NCBI RefSeq assembly: GCF_051967575.1
Contig: NZ_JBQCJW010000038.1
Location: 1-36,569 of the forward strand
Length of the DNA: 36,569 nucleotides
Direction: 5' to 3'
Source of the DNA: Solibacillus silvestris_B
GTDB taxonomy: Bacteria; Bacillota; Bacilli; Bacillales_A; Planococcaceae
Part shown: positions 7,542 through 15,379 of the stretch, one piece after another
Position numbering within the stretch: the stretch's first letter is position 1
Layout of the letters: each line of letters starts with the position of its first letter
Position numbers and translations under genes: made by a program
The notes under the pieces: model-generated
Told to the model about the DNA's origin: nothing
What the model saw: only the letters and a program-made list of their open reading frames with translations
Database searches by the model: none

Positions 7542-8330
7542 CTAAAATTGAAATCCGCCAAAATGATCCGTACTTGACAACATATTATTCTTTTCAATAA
7601 TTTCATATGTAATTTCTTCGTCCGGCTCGTGGCGCAATTCGATAATATAGTCAAAATCCTCTATTTTATATGATGAATGCTGTACGAAAAGGTCTGGATG
7701 TTCAATGACTTTAATCGTCGGCATTCCCATGATTTCCCGAACTAATTGCTGGTGGCGTTCATCAGTAGAGCGACGTGTCACCGCGCCATCCAATATAAAA
7801 ATATTGTTCCCATTAAACTCATCGCCCATTAAAGCATTGCGGACAGTCTGTTTAATCATTGTAGAAGAGATGAAAATCCATCTTTTATTCGCACAAACAC
7901 TTGCGGCAACAATCGATTCTGTTTTTCCTACACGCGGCATCCCGCGAATCCCAATTAATTTATGACCGTCCTTTTTAAATAATTCCGCCATAAAATCAAC
8001 TAATATCCCTAATTCATCGCGTACAAATCGGAATGTATTTTTTTCATCTGCATCTCTTGGGATATAATGCCCATGACGAACAGCCAATCGATCGCGCAGC
8101 TTCGGTTCCCGAAATCTTGTCACATTAATATTTTCCATAGTTGAGACGATTGAAATAAATCGCTGGATAGATTCTTCGTTTTCCGTAGATAACAGCATAC
8201 CACGATGTCCCTCATCCACGCCGTTAATCGAGACAATATTAACACGAAGCATCCCTAATAGCGAAGCAATATCACCTAATAAACCTGGTCGATTCACTTG
8301 AATTTCGTATTCAAAATACCATTCGCCCAT
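7542..8330 (-). CDS. ymfK: YmfK family protein (DUF3388, ACT-like N-terminus)
   Basis: A 262-residue member of the DUF3388/YmfK family, conserved next to ymfJ and ymfM in Bacillales but of unknown function. The N-terminus (FEYEIQVNRPGLLGDIASLL, then NIVSINGVDEGHRGML) reads like an ACT-type ligand-binding fold. A central GIRGMPRVGKTES segment resembles a phosphate-binding loop, followed by a strand IFILDG that could serve as a Walker B. This suggests nucleotide binding plus small-molecule sensing, which is inference. The ATG at 8328-8330 has a GAGGGG site. Separated from ymfJ by a strong terminator, so it has its own promoter, possibly using the TATAAT about 15 nt upstream of the start, although its -35 is poor. 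Confidence 0.85.
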   Translation of the reverse strand: MGEWYFEYEIQVNRPGLLGDIASLLGMLRVNIVSINGVDEGHRGMLLSTENEESIQRFISIVSTMENINVTRFREPKLRDRLAVRHGHYIPRDADEKNTFRFVRDELGILVDFMAELFKKDGHKLIGIRGMPRVGKTESIVAASVCANKRWIFISSTMIKQTVRNALMGDEFNGNNIFILDGAVTRRSTDERHQQLVREIMGMPTIKVIEHPDLFVQHSSYKIEDFDYIIELRHEPDEEITYEIIEKNNMLSSTDHFGGFQF

Positions 8331-8482
8331 TTTGTATCTGTCCCCTCATTATAGAAACGTAATTATTTCTTATAAGTTCCATCATAGCGGATTTTCTACC
8401 TATTGAAAAGTTAGAAAGCAACGTTTTTGTTAGTTTTCGTGAAATTCGTGCGAAAAATCTCGAAACAGGAAAATAATGGCCG

Positions 8483-8522
8483 AAAAAAATGCCGCTCACT
8501 TTTTTTGTGAGTGACATTTTTT
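8483..8522 (-). terminator. Intrinsic terminator after ymfJ
   Basis: Arms around GCTCAC and GTGAGTGACATT (8488-8499, 8507-8518) form a stem with a T-rich loop; on the minus strand a run of seven T follows. It ends the ymfF-ymfH-ymfI-ymfJ transcript. Confidence 0.85.
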
Positions 8523-8534
8523 CCGGTAATTCAA

Positions 8535-8792
8535 CTAATGTGTTGTCTTATTTTGAACAAGTTTCATTACACAGCTTGCGATCGCTTGCTTCTCGTCCTT
8601 TTCGGCAACAGACCATAAATCCGATAATACGCGTTCTTGCTCATTTTGCGGATCGACGTTTTTCGCCAAATATTCCCCAATTTGAACAGCAGCTTGCTCG
8701 ATCAACTTTTTTGGCATGCCGCTTTGTTTCGCGTCGCTAACTTGTTGCCCTAAAAAACTTGTCCATTGCTCCCAGTTTTGTAAAATCCCCAT
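8535..8792 (-). CDS. ymfJ: YmfJ family small protein (DUF3243)
   Basis: An 85-residue cytoplasmic protein of the DUF3243/YmfJ family, function unknown. Typical features are the N-terminal NWEQWTSFLGQQVSDAKQSG region and a helical middle with IGEYLAKNVDPQNEQERVL. The open frame extends 22 codons further upstream into the ymfI end, but the ATG at 8790-8792 has a strong AGGAGG site 7 nt before it and gives the family-typical start, so I use it. It is the last gene of the ymfF-H-I-J block and is followed by a strong terminator. Confidence 0.9.
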   Translation of the reverse strand: MGILQNWEQWTSFLGQQVSDAKQSGMPKKLIEQAAVQIGEYLAKNVDPQNEQERVLSDLWSVAEKDEKQAIASCVMKLVQNKTTH

Positions 8793-8838
8793 ATGCTTCC
8801 CTCCTCTCGCACAAATAGTATGTGCGAAAAACAAGAAA

Positions 8839-9567
8839 TTATATGTACCAACCGCCATTCACGCGAATAATTTGCCCTGTCACATAATCAGCTTGTCCGC
8901 TCAAATAAAATGCCGTCATGCTGGCAATATCCCGGGCTTCTCCAAATGCTTGCAAAGGAATTTGGCTCGCAATATTTTCGCGCTCCTCCACATCTAAATT
9001 TGCATTCATGCTCGTATTAATAATCCCTGGTGCGATTGCATTGACACGAATGCCATTATAGGCGGCTTCCTGGGAAAAGGCTTTCACGAAGCTATGCTGG
9101 GCTCCTTTAACAGCGGAGTATGCAACTTCGCCTGCCGCACCCACCTCTCCCCAAATGGAACCGATGACGAGCACATAGCTCACCTTATTAGCACGTAACT
9201 TTCTTGCCAACAGTGCTGTTGTCCGCATCGGATTTTGGACATGCACATGCCAAAGTCTGGACATTTCCTGTGCAGGTGTATTTTCCAGCAAACCATAAAA
9301 GGCATGTCCGCTTGAAAACACAATCGCTTGCAATGAATATATTTGAGCCGTTATTTGCTCAGCGCCGTCGTCACTGCTGAAATCCGCCTGCACTGGAATA
9401 AACTCTTGATTAGGATAGGTCTCATTTAATGATGCAAACATTTCATCTATAACAGCTTTTCGAGCATAATAATGCAAATAGAGTGACCAGCCATCCTGTG
9501 CTAATTGCCGGCAAATAGCTTGCCCAATCGCACCTGATGCACCGCAAACTAATGCAAACTTTTTCAT
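8839..9567 (-). CDS. ymfI: SDR-family oxidoreductase YmfI
   Basis: A 242-residue short-chain dehydrogenase/reductase of the FabG-like type; the B. subtilis orthologue YmfI sits in the same place. The N-terminal nucleotide-binding loop is GASGAIG (residues 9-15), and the catalytic residues are Ser137, Tyr150 and Lys154 in GSIWG and YSAVKGA. The usual NAG motif is replaced by SSG near residue 86. The C-terminal segment DYVTGQIIRVNGGWYI is classical. The start overlaps the ymfH stop by 4 nt (ATGA), indicating translational coupling with the two peptidase genes. The substrate is not evident, and assignment as a 3-oxoacyl-ACP reductase would be only by similarity. Confidence 0.92.
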   Translation of the reverse strand: MKKFALVCGASGAIGQAICRQLAQDGWSLYLHYYARKAVIDEMFASLNETYPNQEFIPVQADFSSDDGAEQITAQIYSLQAIVFSSGHAFYGLLENTPAQEMSRLWHVHVQNPMRTTALLARKLRANKVSYVLVIGSIWGEVGAAGEVAYSAVKGAQHSFVKAFSQEAAYNGIRVNAIAPGIINTSMNANLDVEERENIASQIPLQAFGEARDIASMTAFYLSGQADYVTGQIIRVNGGWYI

Positions 9568-10868
9568 GAGGCGTCGCGCTCATTGATCGGCAATATTGTA
9601 AATACCGTTTGCTGCTCCGAGCCTTGGATCGTTTCAAATGCTTTAAAAATGTCCTCTACTGTAATCGTTTCAAGCATTGGCACAGCGTCGAACAGGTTCA
9701 TGTCGTTAAATTTATAACGGGTGAACTGGTTAGCGATAAACTCGATTGAATTCAGCGCACGTAAAAAGAATCCGATTTTTTTGCGTTTGATCCGTTCCAC
9801 ATCTTCTGCAGTGAATAGATTTTCGCGTTCCGCCTGTGCAAGTTTGTCCTTAATGATATTTACAAGCTGATCGGGCTGATCGGTATCTGAACCGATTAAT
9901 GCAAAACCAAAACCTTTTTCCAATGTGAAATCATAGCCATACGATTCATCAATTAGGCCGCTTTCATAAACATCTGTATAAAACGAAGAAGCTCGGCCAA
10001 ATAAGCATTCTACTGCAATTTGCACAGCAAGCTCATGCTTTAGCATCGCCTCGCCGCTTAAATCGACTTGCTTTGCCTTTAATCCAACATATACTTTCGG
10101 CTTTTGTACATCCATATGCAGCACACGGTCAGCCATTGCTGCATTTTTTGGCTCTTCATCAAATAATCTTGTTAATTCTTTCGCTTCCGGAAACGTCTTT
10201 TTACTTTGATTATCTTCAATAAAAGCCATCATTTCAACAGGATCCACTGCACCGATGACGAATAATAGCATATTGGATGGATGGTAAAATGTATTGTAGC
10301 ATGTATATAAATGTTCGGCCGTAATGCCATCAATCGATTCAATCGTTCCTGCAATATCTATTTTCACCGGATGATTATGATACATATTTTCAATTGCGCC
10401 AAAATATAAACGCCAATCAGGCTGATCATCATACATCGTAATTTCCTGCCCGATAATACCTTTTTCCTTATTGACCGTCTCCTCTGTAAAGTAAGGTTCT
10501 TGCACGAAGTTCAATAATGTTTCAGTACTTGTATAAATATGGTCTGTCGCGGAAAACAAATAGGCTGTCCGCGTAAAGGAAGTGAAGGCATTTGCCTGAG
10601 CCCCCACTTCGCTGAATTTTTGAAATACATCCCCGTCTTCCTTTTCGAACATTTTATGCTCTAAAAAATGCGCAATCCCATCCGGTACTGTAATTGGGTT
10701 TGTTTCACCAAGCGGTACAAAAGTACGGTCAATGGAGCCATATTTTGTCGTAAACGTTACGAATGTTTTTGAGAATCCTTTTTTCGGCAAAATATATACG
10801 TCTAATCCATTTTGTAATCGCTTATAGTATAATGTTTCGTCTAGTTGTTGAAATTCAATTGTCTTCAC
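9564..10868 (-). CDS. ymfH: M16 family metallopeptidase YmfH (catalytic subunit)
   Basis: A 434-residue insulinase-family (M16) zinc peptidase. The inverted zinc motif HxxEH is intact as HFLEH (residues 67-71), with a downstream Glu in GQEITMYDD as the likely third ligand. It pairs with YmfF, which lacks the motif, a catalytic/non-catalytic arrangement typical of M16B peptidases that enclose short peptides; in related loci such pairs process or destroy peptides. The start is GTG at 10866-10868 with an AAGGAGG site 8 nt upstream, three nt after the ymfF stop. The substrate is not known. Confidence 0.93.
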   Translation of the reverse strand: MKTIEFQQLDETLYYKRLQNGLDVYILPKKGFSKTFVTFTTKYGSIDRTFVPLGETNPITVPDGIAHFLEHKMFEKEDGDVFQKFSEVGAQANAFTSFTRTAYLFSATDHIYTSTETLLNFVQEPYFTEETVNKEKGIIGQEITMYDDQPDWRLYFGAIENMYHNHPVKIDIAGTIESIDGITAEHLYTCYNTFYHPSNMLLFVIGAVDPVEMMAFIEDNQSKKTFPEAKELTRLFDEEPKNAAMADRVLHMDVQKPKVYVGLKAKQVDLSGEAMLKHELAVQIAVECLFGRASSFYTDVYESGLIDESYGYDFTLEKGFGFALIGSDTDQPDQLVNIIKDKLAQAERENLFTAEDVERIKRKKIGFFLRALNSIEFIANQFTRYKFNDMNLFDAVPMLETITVEDIFKAFETIQGSEQQTVFTILPINERDAS

Positions 10869-10871
10869 TGA

Positions 10872-12134
10872 CTAATCCTCCTTGCCGCATAAGAAATACG
10901 TTGCTTCCAGTTCAATTTGCTGTGCCATTTTTTGCACGTCTTCTTTTGTAACTGACTGCCAGCGTGCCGTCCACGTATCCAGTGTAAAAGGCTCATCCAA
11001 CGCCTTATATTGATCGAAAATTTCAATTTGCCCACGTGCTGAGTCCAATGCTTCTTTAAGCTGGTTTATGAGCATCGCCTTTGTTTGCGCTAATTCCAGA
11101 TCGGATATTTCGCCGTTTTTCATTACTTCAAGCTGCTCTGCAATTAAATCGCGCGCCTTCACTTCATTTGATGGTTCGATACCAGACACGACAAATAGTA
11201 ATCCGTAGTGTGAGGAATACGAGCTCGATGCATAATAAGCTAAACTTTCTTTTTCACGGACATTCATAAATAATTTTGAATGTGCATAGCCGCCGAAAAT
11301 ACCATTGAAAATTTGCATTTTAGGGAAATCTTCATCACCAAATCGAACAGGTGCTGAATAGCCGATATGTAATTTCCCTTGTTTCATTTCTTGTGTTTCT
11401 TTCGTATATGGGGCAATCTCCGCAGAAGAAGCTCTTTCTGTAGTCCACTCAAAATCTTTACGGTCGGCAAATGGCAAAGCCGCTTTAATTTGCTCTGTCA
11501 TTTTTTCGGCATCTATATCGCCAACTACATAAATATCAATCAAATCGTTAGCCAGCATTTGTTCATATGTTGTTGTAAGAGATTGCGGCGTAATTGCTTT
11601 TACCGCATCGATCGTACCGTTCGCTGAAATCGATGCTGCACTATTCGGACGTAAAATTTCCGTCAAACGTTTTTGCGCATAGCGGGACTTATCATCGAAT
11701 ACAGATTGAATGCGTTGGATGACCATTTCTTTTTCACGGACGACAATAGACTCCTTAAAAATGCCATGTTCAAAATTCGGTTTAAAGATAGCATGTTGAA
11801 GCAGGCTAATCACTTCATTCAGCACATTGCCATGTGATAAATACTGGTCATTAACTGTTTCGACATTCAATAGTAATGTATGTTCCTGTCCGCGCTTTGT
11901 CGTATCAAAATACAGCACCGTGCCGAAAAGATCATCCAAATAGCTTCGATAGCTTGCCGAAGTCGGGAATTTTTCGTTGCTATGCTGCAATACATTTGAT
12001 AATACAGTACGTTCCGCCGCTGTTTTTTCATTTAATGGCGCTCTCCACTTTATCGAAAAGTTCACCGTTTTGAATTGGGCAGTTTGTCGTATATGAAGCG
12101 AAACACCTTTCGCAATTTGTGTCGATAAAAACAA
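10872..12134 (-). CDS. ymfF: M16-like peptidase partner YmfF, inactive fold
   Basis: A 420-residue M16-fold protein, the first gene of the ymfF-H-I-J transcript. The region where HxxEH should lie reads NVLQHSNEKFP, so the zinc site is missing, as in known YmfF/AlbE-like partners; it probably serves as the structural half of a heterodimer with YmfH. C-terminal M16 features remain (IFNGIFGGYAHSKLFMNVREKESLAYY). The start is TTG at 12132-12134 with AGGAGG about 7 nt upstream. A sigma-A promoter candidate lies about 50 nt upstream. Confidence 0.92.
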   Translation of the reverse strand: MFLSTQIAKGVSLHIRQTAQFKTVNFSIKWRAPLNEKTAAERTVLSNVLQHSNEKFPTSASYRSYLDDLFGTVLYFDTTKRGQEHTLLLNVETVNDQYLSHGNVLNEVISLLQHAIFKPNFEHGIFKESIVVREKEMVIQRIQSVFDDKSRYAQKRLTEILRPNSAASISANGTIDAVKAITPQSLTTTYEQMLANDLIDIYVVGDIDAEKMTEQIKAALPFADRKDFEWTTERASSAEIAPYTKETQEMKQGKLHIGYSAPVRFGDEDFPKMQIFNGIFGGYAHSKLFMNVREKESLAYYASSSYSSHYGLLFVVSGIEPSNEVKARDLIAEQLEVMKNGEISDLELAQTKAMLINQLKEALDSARGQIEIFDQYKALDEPFTLDTWTARWQSVTKEDVQKMAQQIELEATYFLCGKED

Positions 12135-12185
12135 AAAAACTCCTCCTGACTACCTCGTGAATATAAATATAAATGCTTCTTCTCT

Positions 12186-12215
12186 ACTATACATGTGTTG
12201 CCTTGATTTGTGCAA
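12186..12215 (-). promoter_or_regulatory. Sigma-A promoter candidate for ymfF-H-I-J
   Basis: Minus-strand TTGCAC (12210-12215) and TATAGT (12186-12191) with an 18-bp spacer, about 50 nt upstream of the TTG start. Reasonable match, not proven. Confidence 0.6.
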
Positions 12216-12353
12216 AGTTATTATCCGTATTAAGTGTTCCCTAATTCATGATAATTATAAATAAAAAGTGTAAGGTGTTTAAAAATTAAAAAAATCATTA
12301 TTTTGGCTATTAATTTTCAATACGGTTTCTGCGTTTCTTAATACAGTTCGTTG

Positions 12354-12434
12354 CGCTGCGTTCCGGGAGGCCAACACGATGTTGGTCACGAATGCGTTGT
12401 CACACGATGTGACACACTTAGCATTCGTTCCTTT
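12354..12434. repeat. Structured interspersed repeat, copy A
   Basis: The core GGAGGCCAACA...GCATTC is closely repeated at 31597-31664. It contains a CCAACA/TGTTGG hairpin with a 3-nt loop, then GTCACA/TGTGAC with a 3-nt loop, enclosed by a longer CGAATGC/GCATTCG pair. Loop bases differ between copies while stems are kept, which suggests the fold matters. It lies in the gene-free patch upstream of ymfF. Confidence 0.8.
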
Positions 12435-12460
12435 ATTTCTGGGGGCGTGGCTTCAACTAA

Positions 12461-12494
12461 CTTGATGTATGCCTCTACGGCGGCATACATCAAG
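12461..12494. repeat. Perfect 13-bp inverted repeat
   Basis: CTTGATGTATGCC (12461-12473) and GGCATACATCAAG (12482-12494) are exact reverse complements around an 8-nt loop. It is not followed by a T run on either strand, so it is a structural element rather than a terminator. It sits just beyond repeat copy A and is absent from copy B. Confidence 0.8.
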
Positions 12495-12667
12495 TGGATT
12501 TTCCGCGCACGCTTGATCCCCTGGGAGTCGGTCCCCTCCACTCCGTACAACTAAGTTTTGGTATAGAGTTTGGTCTTCTTATTTAATTTGAGTCAAGGTT
12601 GGTTGAATTTTATTATCTTTTATTTCAATAAGTCCTTCTTCCTCACGCGATTTGGTTAATAGAATCC

Positions 12668-13255
12668 GCTCTTTCCACTTTTCAGACGATCTGTTCTACT
12701 TTTCCATGAATAGTTTCCACTTTAGCCGCAAAACTTTCTACTTTCTCTTCAGGAAGTTCTACTTTTCCACTCAAATCAGCTAATAAAATCCNNNNNNNNN
12801 NNNNNNNNNNNNNNNNNNNNNNNNNNNNNNNNNNNNNNNNNNNNNNNNNNNNNNNNNNNNNNNNNNNNNNNNNNNNNNNNNNNNNNNNNNNGCTCTTCTA
12901 CTTTCCAGACAATCTGTTCTACTTTTCCATGAATAGTTTCCACTTTAGCCGCAAAACTTTCTACTTCCCCTTCAAGAAGTTCTACTTTTCCACTCAAATC
13001 AGCTAATAAAATCCGCTCTTCTACTTTCCAGACAATCTGTTCTACTTTTCCATGAATAGTTTCCACTTTAGCCGCAAAACTTTCTACTTCCTCTTCAGGA
13101 AGTTCTACTTTTCCACTCAAATCCGCTAATAAATTCCCCGCGTTCTACTTTTCGGACGATCTGTTATACTTTTCCCCGCAAATCGGCTAATAAATGCCGC
13201 ACGTACCACTTCCCCGCGAGAATCAGCTAATAAATTCCCCGCTTTCACTTAATCG
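12668..13255. repeat. 123-bp tandem repeat built from 21-bp subunits
   Basis: Units begin at 12668 (124 bp, one extra base), 12892 and 13015 (123 bp period), with a decayed part from about 13138. Each unit is four 21-bp subunits beginning TTCTACTTTYCC or similar plus one 39-bp subunit ending in GCTAATAAA. Read on the minus strand in one frame the subunits encode seven-residue pieces such as QIVWKVE, TIHGKVE, SFAAKVE and LLEGEVE. The frame is broken by stops upstream at the decayed end, so no intact gene is claimed. A sequence gap interrupts the array, so copy number is unknown. Confidence 0.85.
12792..12891. other. 100-N assembly gap inside the tandem repeat
   Basis: Exactly 100 undetermined bases, the usual placeholder for a gap of unknown size. 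It falls within the 123-bp repeat array, so collapsed repeat copies are the likely cause. Confidence 0.97.
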
Positions 13256-13320
13256 ACACTTTCAAGCAACTATTCGCCATTGTGTGACCTATAGCCGCCA
13301 CTTCTTACAGCTAAAGAATC

Positions 13321-13364
13321 TCAAAAAAAACCGCCTGCACAAATTTACTTTGTACAGACAGTTT
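13321..13364 (-). terminator. Intrinsic terminator of the nucleoside ABC operon
   Basis: On the minus strand a 16-bp stem (13349-13364 with 13328-13343, including several G-U pairs) with a 5-nt loop is followed by eight T. It lies just after the last permease gene. Confidence 0.9.
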
Positions 13365-13368
13365 AATA

Positions 13369-14328
13369 TTAGCGTTTTCCTTTAATATATGGAACACCTG
13401 AAGCCTTTGGTGCTACTGCTTTACCGATAAAGCCTGCCAACGCTAGAATCGTCAATACATACGGTAAAACTTGTAAAATTACTGGTGGTATTTCCTGAAT
13501 GTATGGAATATTACCGCCACCGATACTTAATGTTTGCGCCAAACCAAAGAATAGTGCGGCACCTAATGTACCTAGCGGATGCCATTTACCGAAGATCATC
13601 GCAGCAATGGCGATGAACCCTTGACCTGCCACTGTAGAAGCCGAGAAATCGCCTGATGATGTCATCGCTAATGATGCACCACCAACACCTGCCAATGCAC
13701 CTGAAATCATAACACCGATATAGCGCATTTTTGTTACGTTAATCCCCATCGTATCTGCTGCCATTGGATGTTCCCCTACTGCACGAATACGTAAACCGAA
13801 CGGCATTTTATACAGGACAAACCATGCGCCAACCGCTACGATTAAGGCGATGATCGTTGTCGAATAGACGTTTTGGAACAATAATGGACCTAAAAACGGG
13901 ACATCGGATAAAAACGGAATTTCAAAACGCTGCAATGGGGCTGACACCATATCCGTTTGCCCTTTGCCATAAATCAATTTAACTAAGAATACTGTAATTG
14001 CTGCAGCAAGCATGTTCAGTGCAACACCCGTTACAGTTTGGTCCGCACGGAATGTTACTGCTGCTACGGCAATGATCAGCGAGAAGATTGCCCCTGCCAG
14101 TAATGCTGCCAATAACGCCAACCAAATAACATTTTTCCCGAAATCATCATAGTATTCCAAGTTTATATAAATGCCTGTAAATGCACCGACGATCATTAAC
14201 CCTTCAACACCAAGACCAATTACGCCGGCACGCTCCGAAAATAGCGCGCCAATACCCGTTAAAATAAGTGGTGTTGCGTATAAAAAAGCAGAAGGGACGA
14301 TAAAGTATAACACTTCTAAAAAGCTCAT
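13369..14328 (-). CDS. nupQ: Nucleoside ABC transporter permease, NupQ-like
   Basis: A 319-residue integral membrane permease of the BPD_transp_2 family, resembling B. subtilis NupQ (YufQ), one of two membrane subunits of a BMP-type nucleoside importer. About eight to ten hydrophobic helices are visible; diagnostic motifs are LTGIGALFSERAGVIGLGVE near the N-terminus and ISGALAGVGGASLAMTSSG in the coupling region. The ATG at 14326-14328 lies one base after the nupP stop, with AAGGAGGG inside the end of nupP, so the two are translationally linked. Substrate (guanosine or other nucleosides) is inferred from the family. Confidence 0.9.
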   Translation of the reverse strand: MSFLEVLYFIVPSAFLYATPLILTGIGALFSERAGVIGLGVEGLMIVGAFTGIYINLEYYDDFGKNVIWLALLAALLAGAIFSLIIAVAAVTFRADQTVTGVALNMLAAAITVFLVKLIYGKGQTDMVSAPLQRFEIPFLSDVPFLGPLLFQNVYSTTIIALIVAVGAWFVLYKMPFGLRIRAVGEHPMAADTMGINVTKMRYIGVMISGALAGVGGASLAMTSSGDFSASTVAGQGFIAIAAMIFGKWHPLGTLGAALFFGLAQTLSIGGGNIPYIQEIPPVILQVLPYVLTILALAGFIGKAVAPKASGVPYIKGKR

Positions 14329-14329
14329 G

Positions 14330-15379
14330 TTACTTGCCCTCCTTTTTCTTTCCGAATTTCTCTAATCCAACGCGTAAAATATAGCCTGATGCTACGAATA
14401 AAATAATAACGGCGATAATGATTGATACGATCTCTTCTGGAATACCCGCTGCGTTAGGCATATTTAATGCCCCGTATTTCAGCGAACCAAATAAAGATGC
14501 ACCGAAGAATACACCGATCGGATTGTTCGCACCAAGTAATGCTACAGCAATCCCGTCAAATCCGATTCCTGATGCAGCTGCTTTGATGGATGCGTTTTGG
14601 TATGTCCCCAATGCTTCCATCGCACCGCCTAAACCGGCGAATACACCGGAAATTGTCATTGCTAAAATGATGTTGCGGTTTACGTTCATGCCTGCATATT
14701 CGGCCGCATTTTTATTGAATCCAACTGCCTTTAACTCGTAGCCGCGCGTCGTTTTTTCTAAAATAAACCACATGACAACCACCATGAAAATAGCGACAAA
14801 AATCCCTAAGTGAAGGCTTGAGTTATCTGTAATTTCACGCAGCCACTGATTACGCAATGTAGCTGATGCCAATACAGTCGGTGTTTTAAAACTGCCATCC
14901 GACAATGATTTGATTGCAGCATTCGTTAAATATAATGCTGTGTAGTTTAGCATAATCGAAGCAATTACTTCATGCACTTGAAGTTTGGCCTTCAAGAAGC
15001 CGACGATGAATGCCCAGAAAGCACCTGCCGCAGCGGCTGCAAGCAATGCTAACGGCAAGTGGATAATGCGCGGTAAGCCTTCGATTGCATATCCAACATA
15101 TGCAGCCGCAAGCCATCCCATCAATAGCTGCCCTTCTACCCCGATGTTAAATAAACCTGTACGGAAGGCAAATGCTACAGCAAGACCGGCTAAAATATAT
15201 GGTGTAATTTGGCGAATTGTATTACCGATAGAATAGGAATCTCCAAAAATACCATTCCATAAAGCAATATAGCCCTCAATGGCATCATAGCCGCTGACAA
15301 CCATGATGATTCCGCCGACGAGCAATCCTAAAATTACCGAAATGAGCGGAACGAGTATATTCACAACGCGATTTGACAT
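14330..15379 (-). CDS. nupP: Nucleoside ABC transporter permease, NupP-like
   Basis: A 349-residue permease, the partner of the NupQ-like subunit. It has multiple membrane helices, the RTGLFNIGVEGQLLMG motif characteristic of this permease family and a FAGLGGAMEALG segment. Its ATG overlaps the stop of the upstream ATPase gene by one base (TAATG), so translation would normally be coupled to that ATPase; because the ATPase is frameshifted but its downstream reading frame still ends here, coupling could be disturbed. Nucleoside specificity is inferred. Confidence 0.9.
   Translation of the reverse strand: MSNRVVNILVPLISVILGLLVGGIIMVVSGYDAIEGYIALWNGIFGDSYSIGNTIRQITPYILAGLAVAFAFRTGLFNIGVEGQLLMGWLAAAYVGYAIEGLPRIIHLPLALLAAAAAGAFWAFIVGFLKAKLQVHEVIASIMLNYTALYLTNAAIKSLSDGSFKTPTVLASATLRNQWLREITDNSSLHLGIFVAIFMVVVMWFILEKTTRGYELKAVGFNKNAAEYAGMNVNRNIILAMTISGVFAGLGGAMEALGTYQNASIKAAASGIGFDGIAVALLGANNPIGVFFGASLFGSLKYGALNMPNAAGIPEEIVSIIIAVIILFVASGYILRVGLEKFGKKKEGK

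Noticed and set aside
8311..8517. 68-residue minus-strand frame upstream of ymfK
   Set aside because: It overlaps the ymfJ terminator and the ymfK ribosome site and shows no family features.
12351..12554. Plus-strand 67-residue open frame over repeat copy A and the 13-bp inverted repeat
   Set aside because: No ribosome site and its content is the structured repeat itself; the frame is explained by the repeat rather than by coding selection.
12776..13120. Open frame across the tandem repeat and N gap on the minus strand
   Set aside because: It depends on an arbitrary 100-N gap, starts from a TTG with no ribosome site, and consists only of the repeat units. Upstream copies contain stops, so it is not called as a gene.
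12668..13255. Possible CRISPR array
   Set aside because: Repeats are directly adjacent without unique spacers, unit length is 123 bp with 21-bp sub-periodicity, and no cas genes are nearby.
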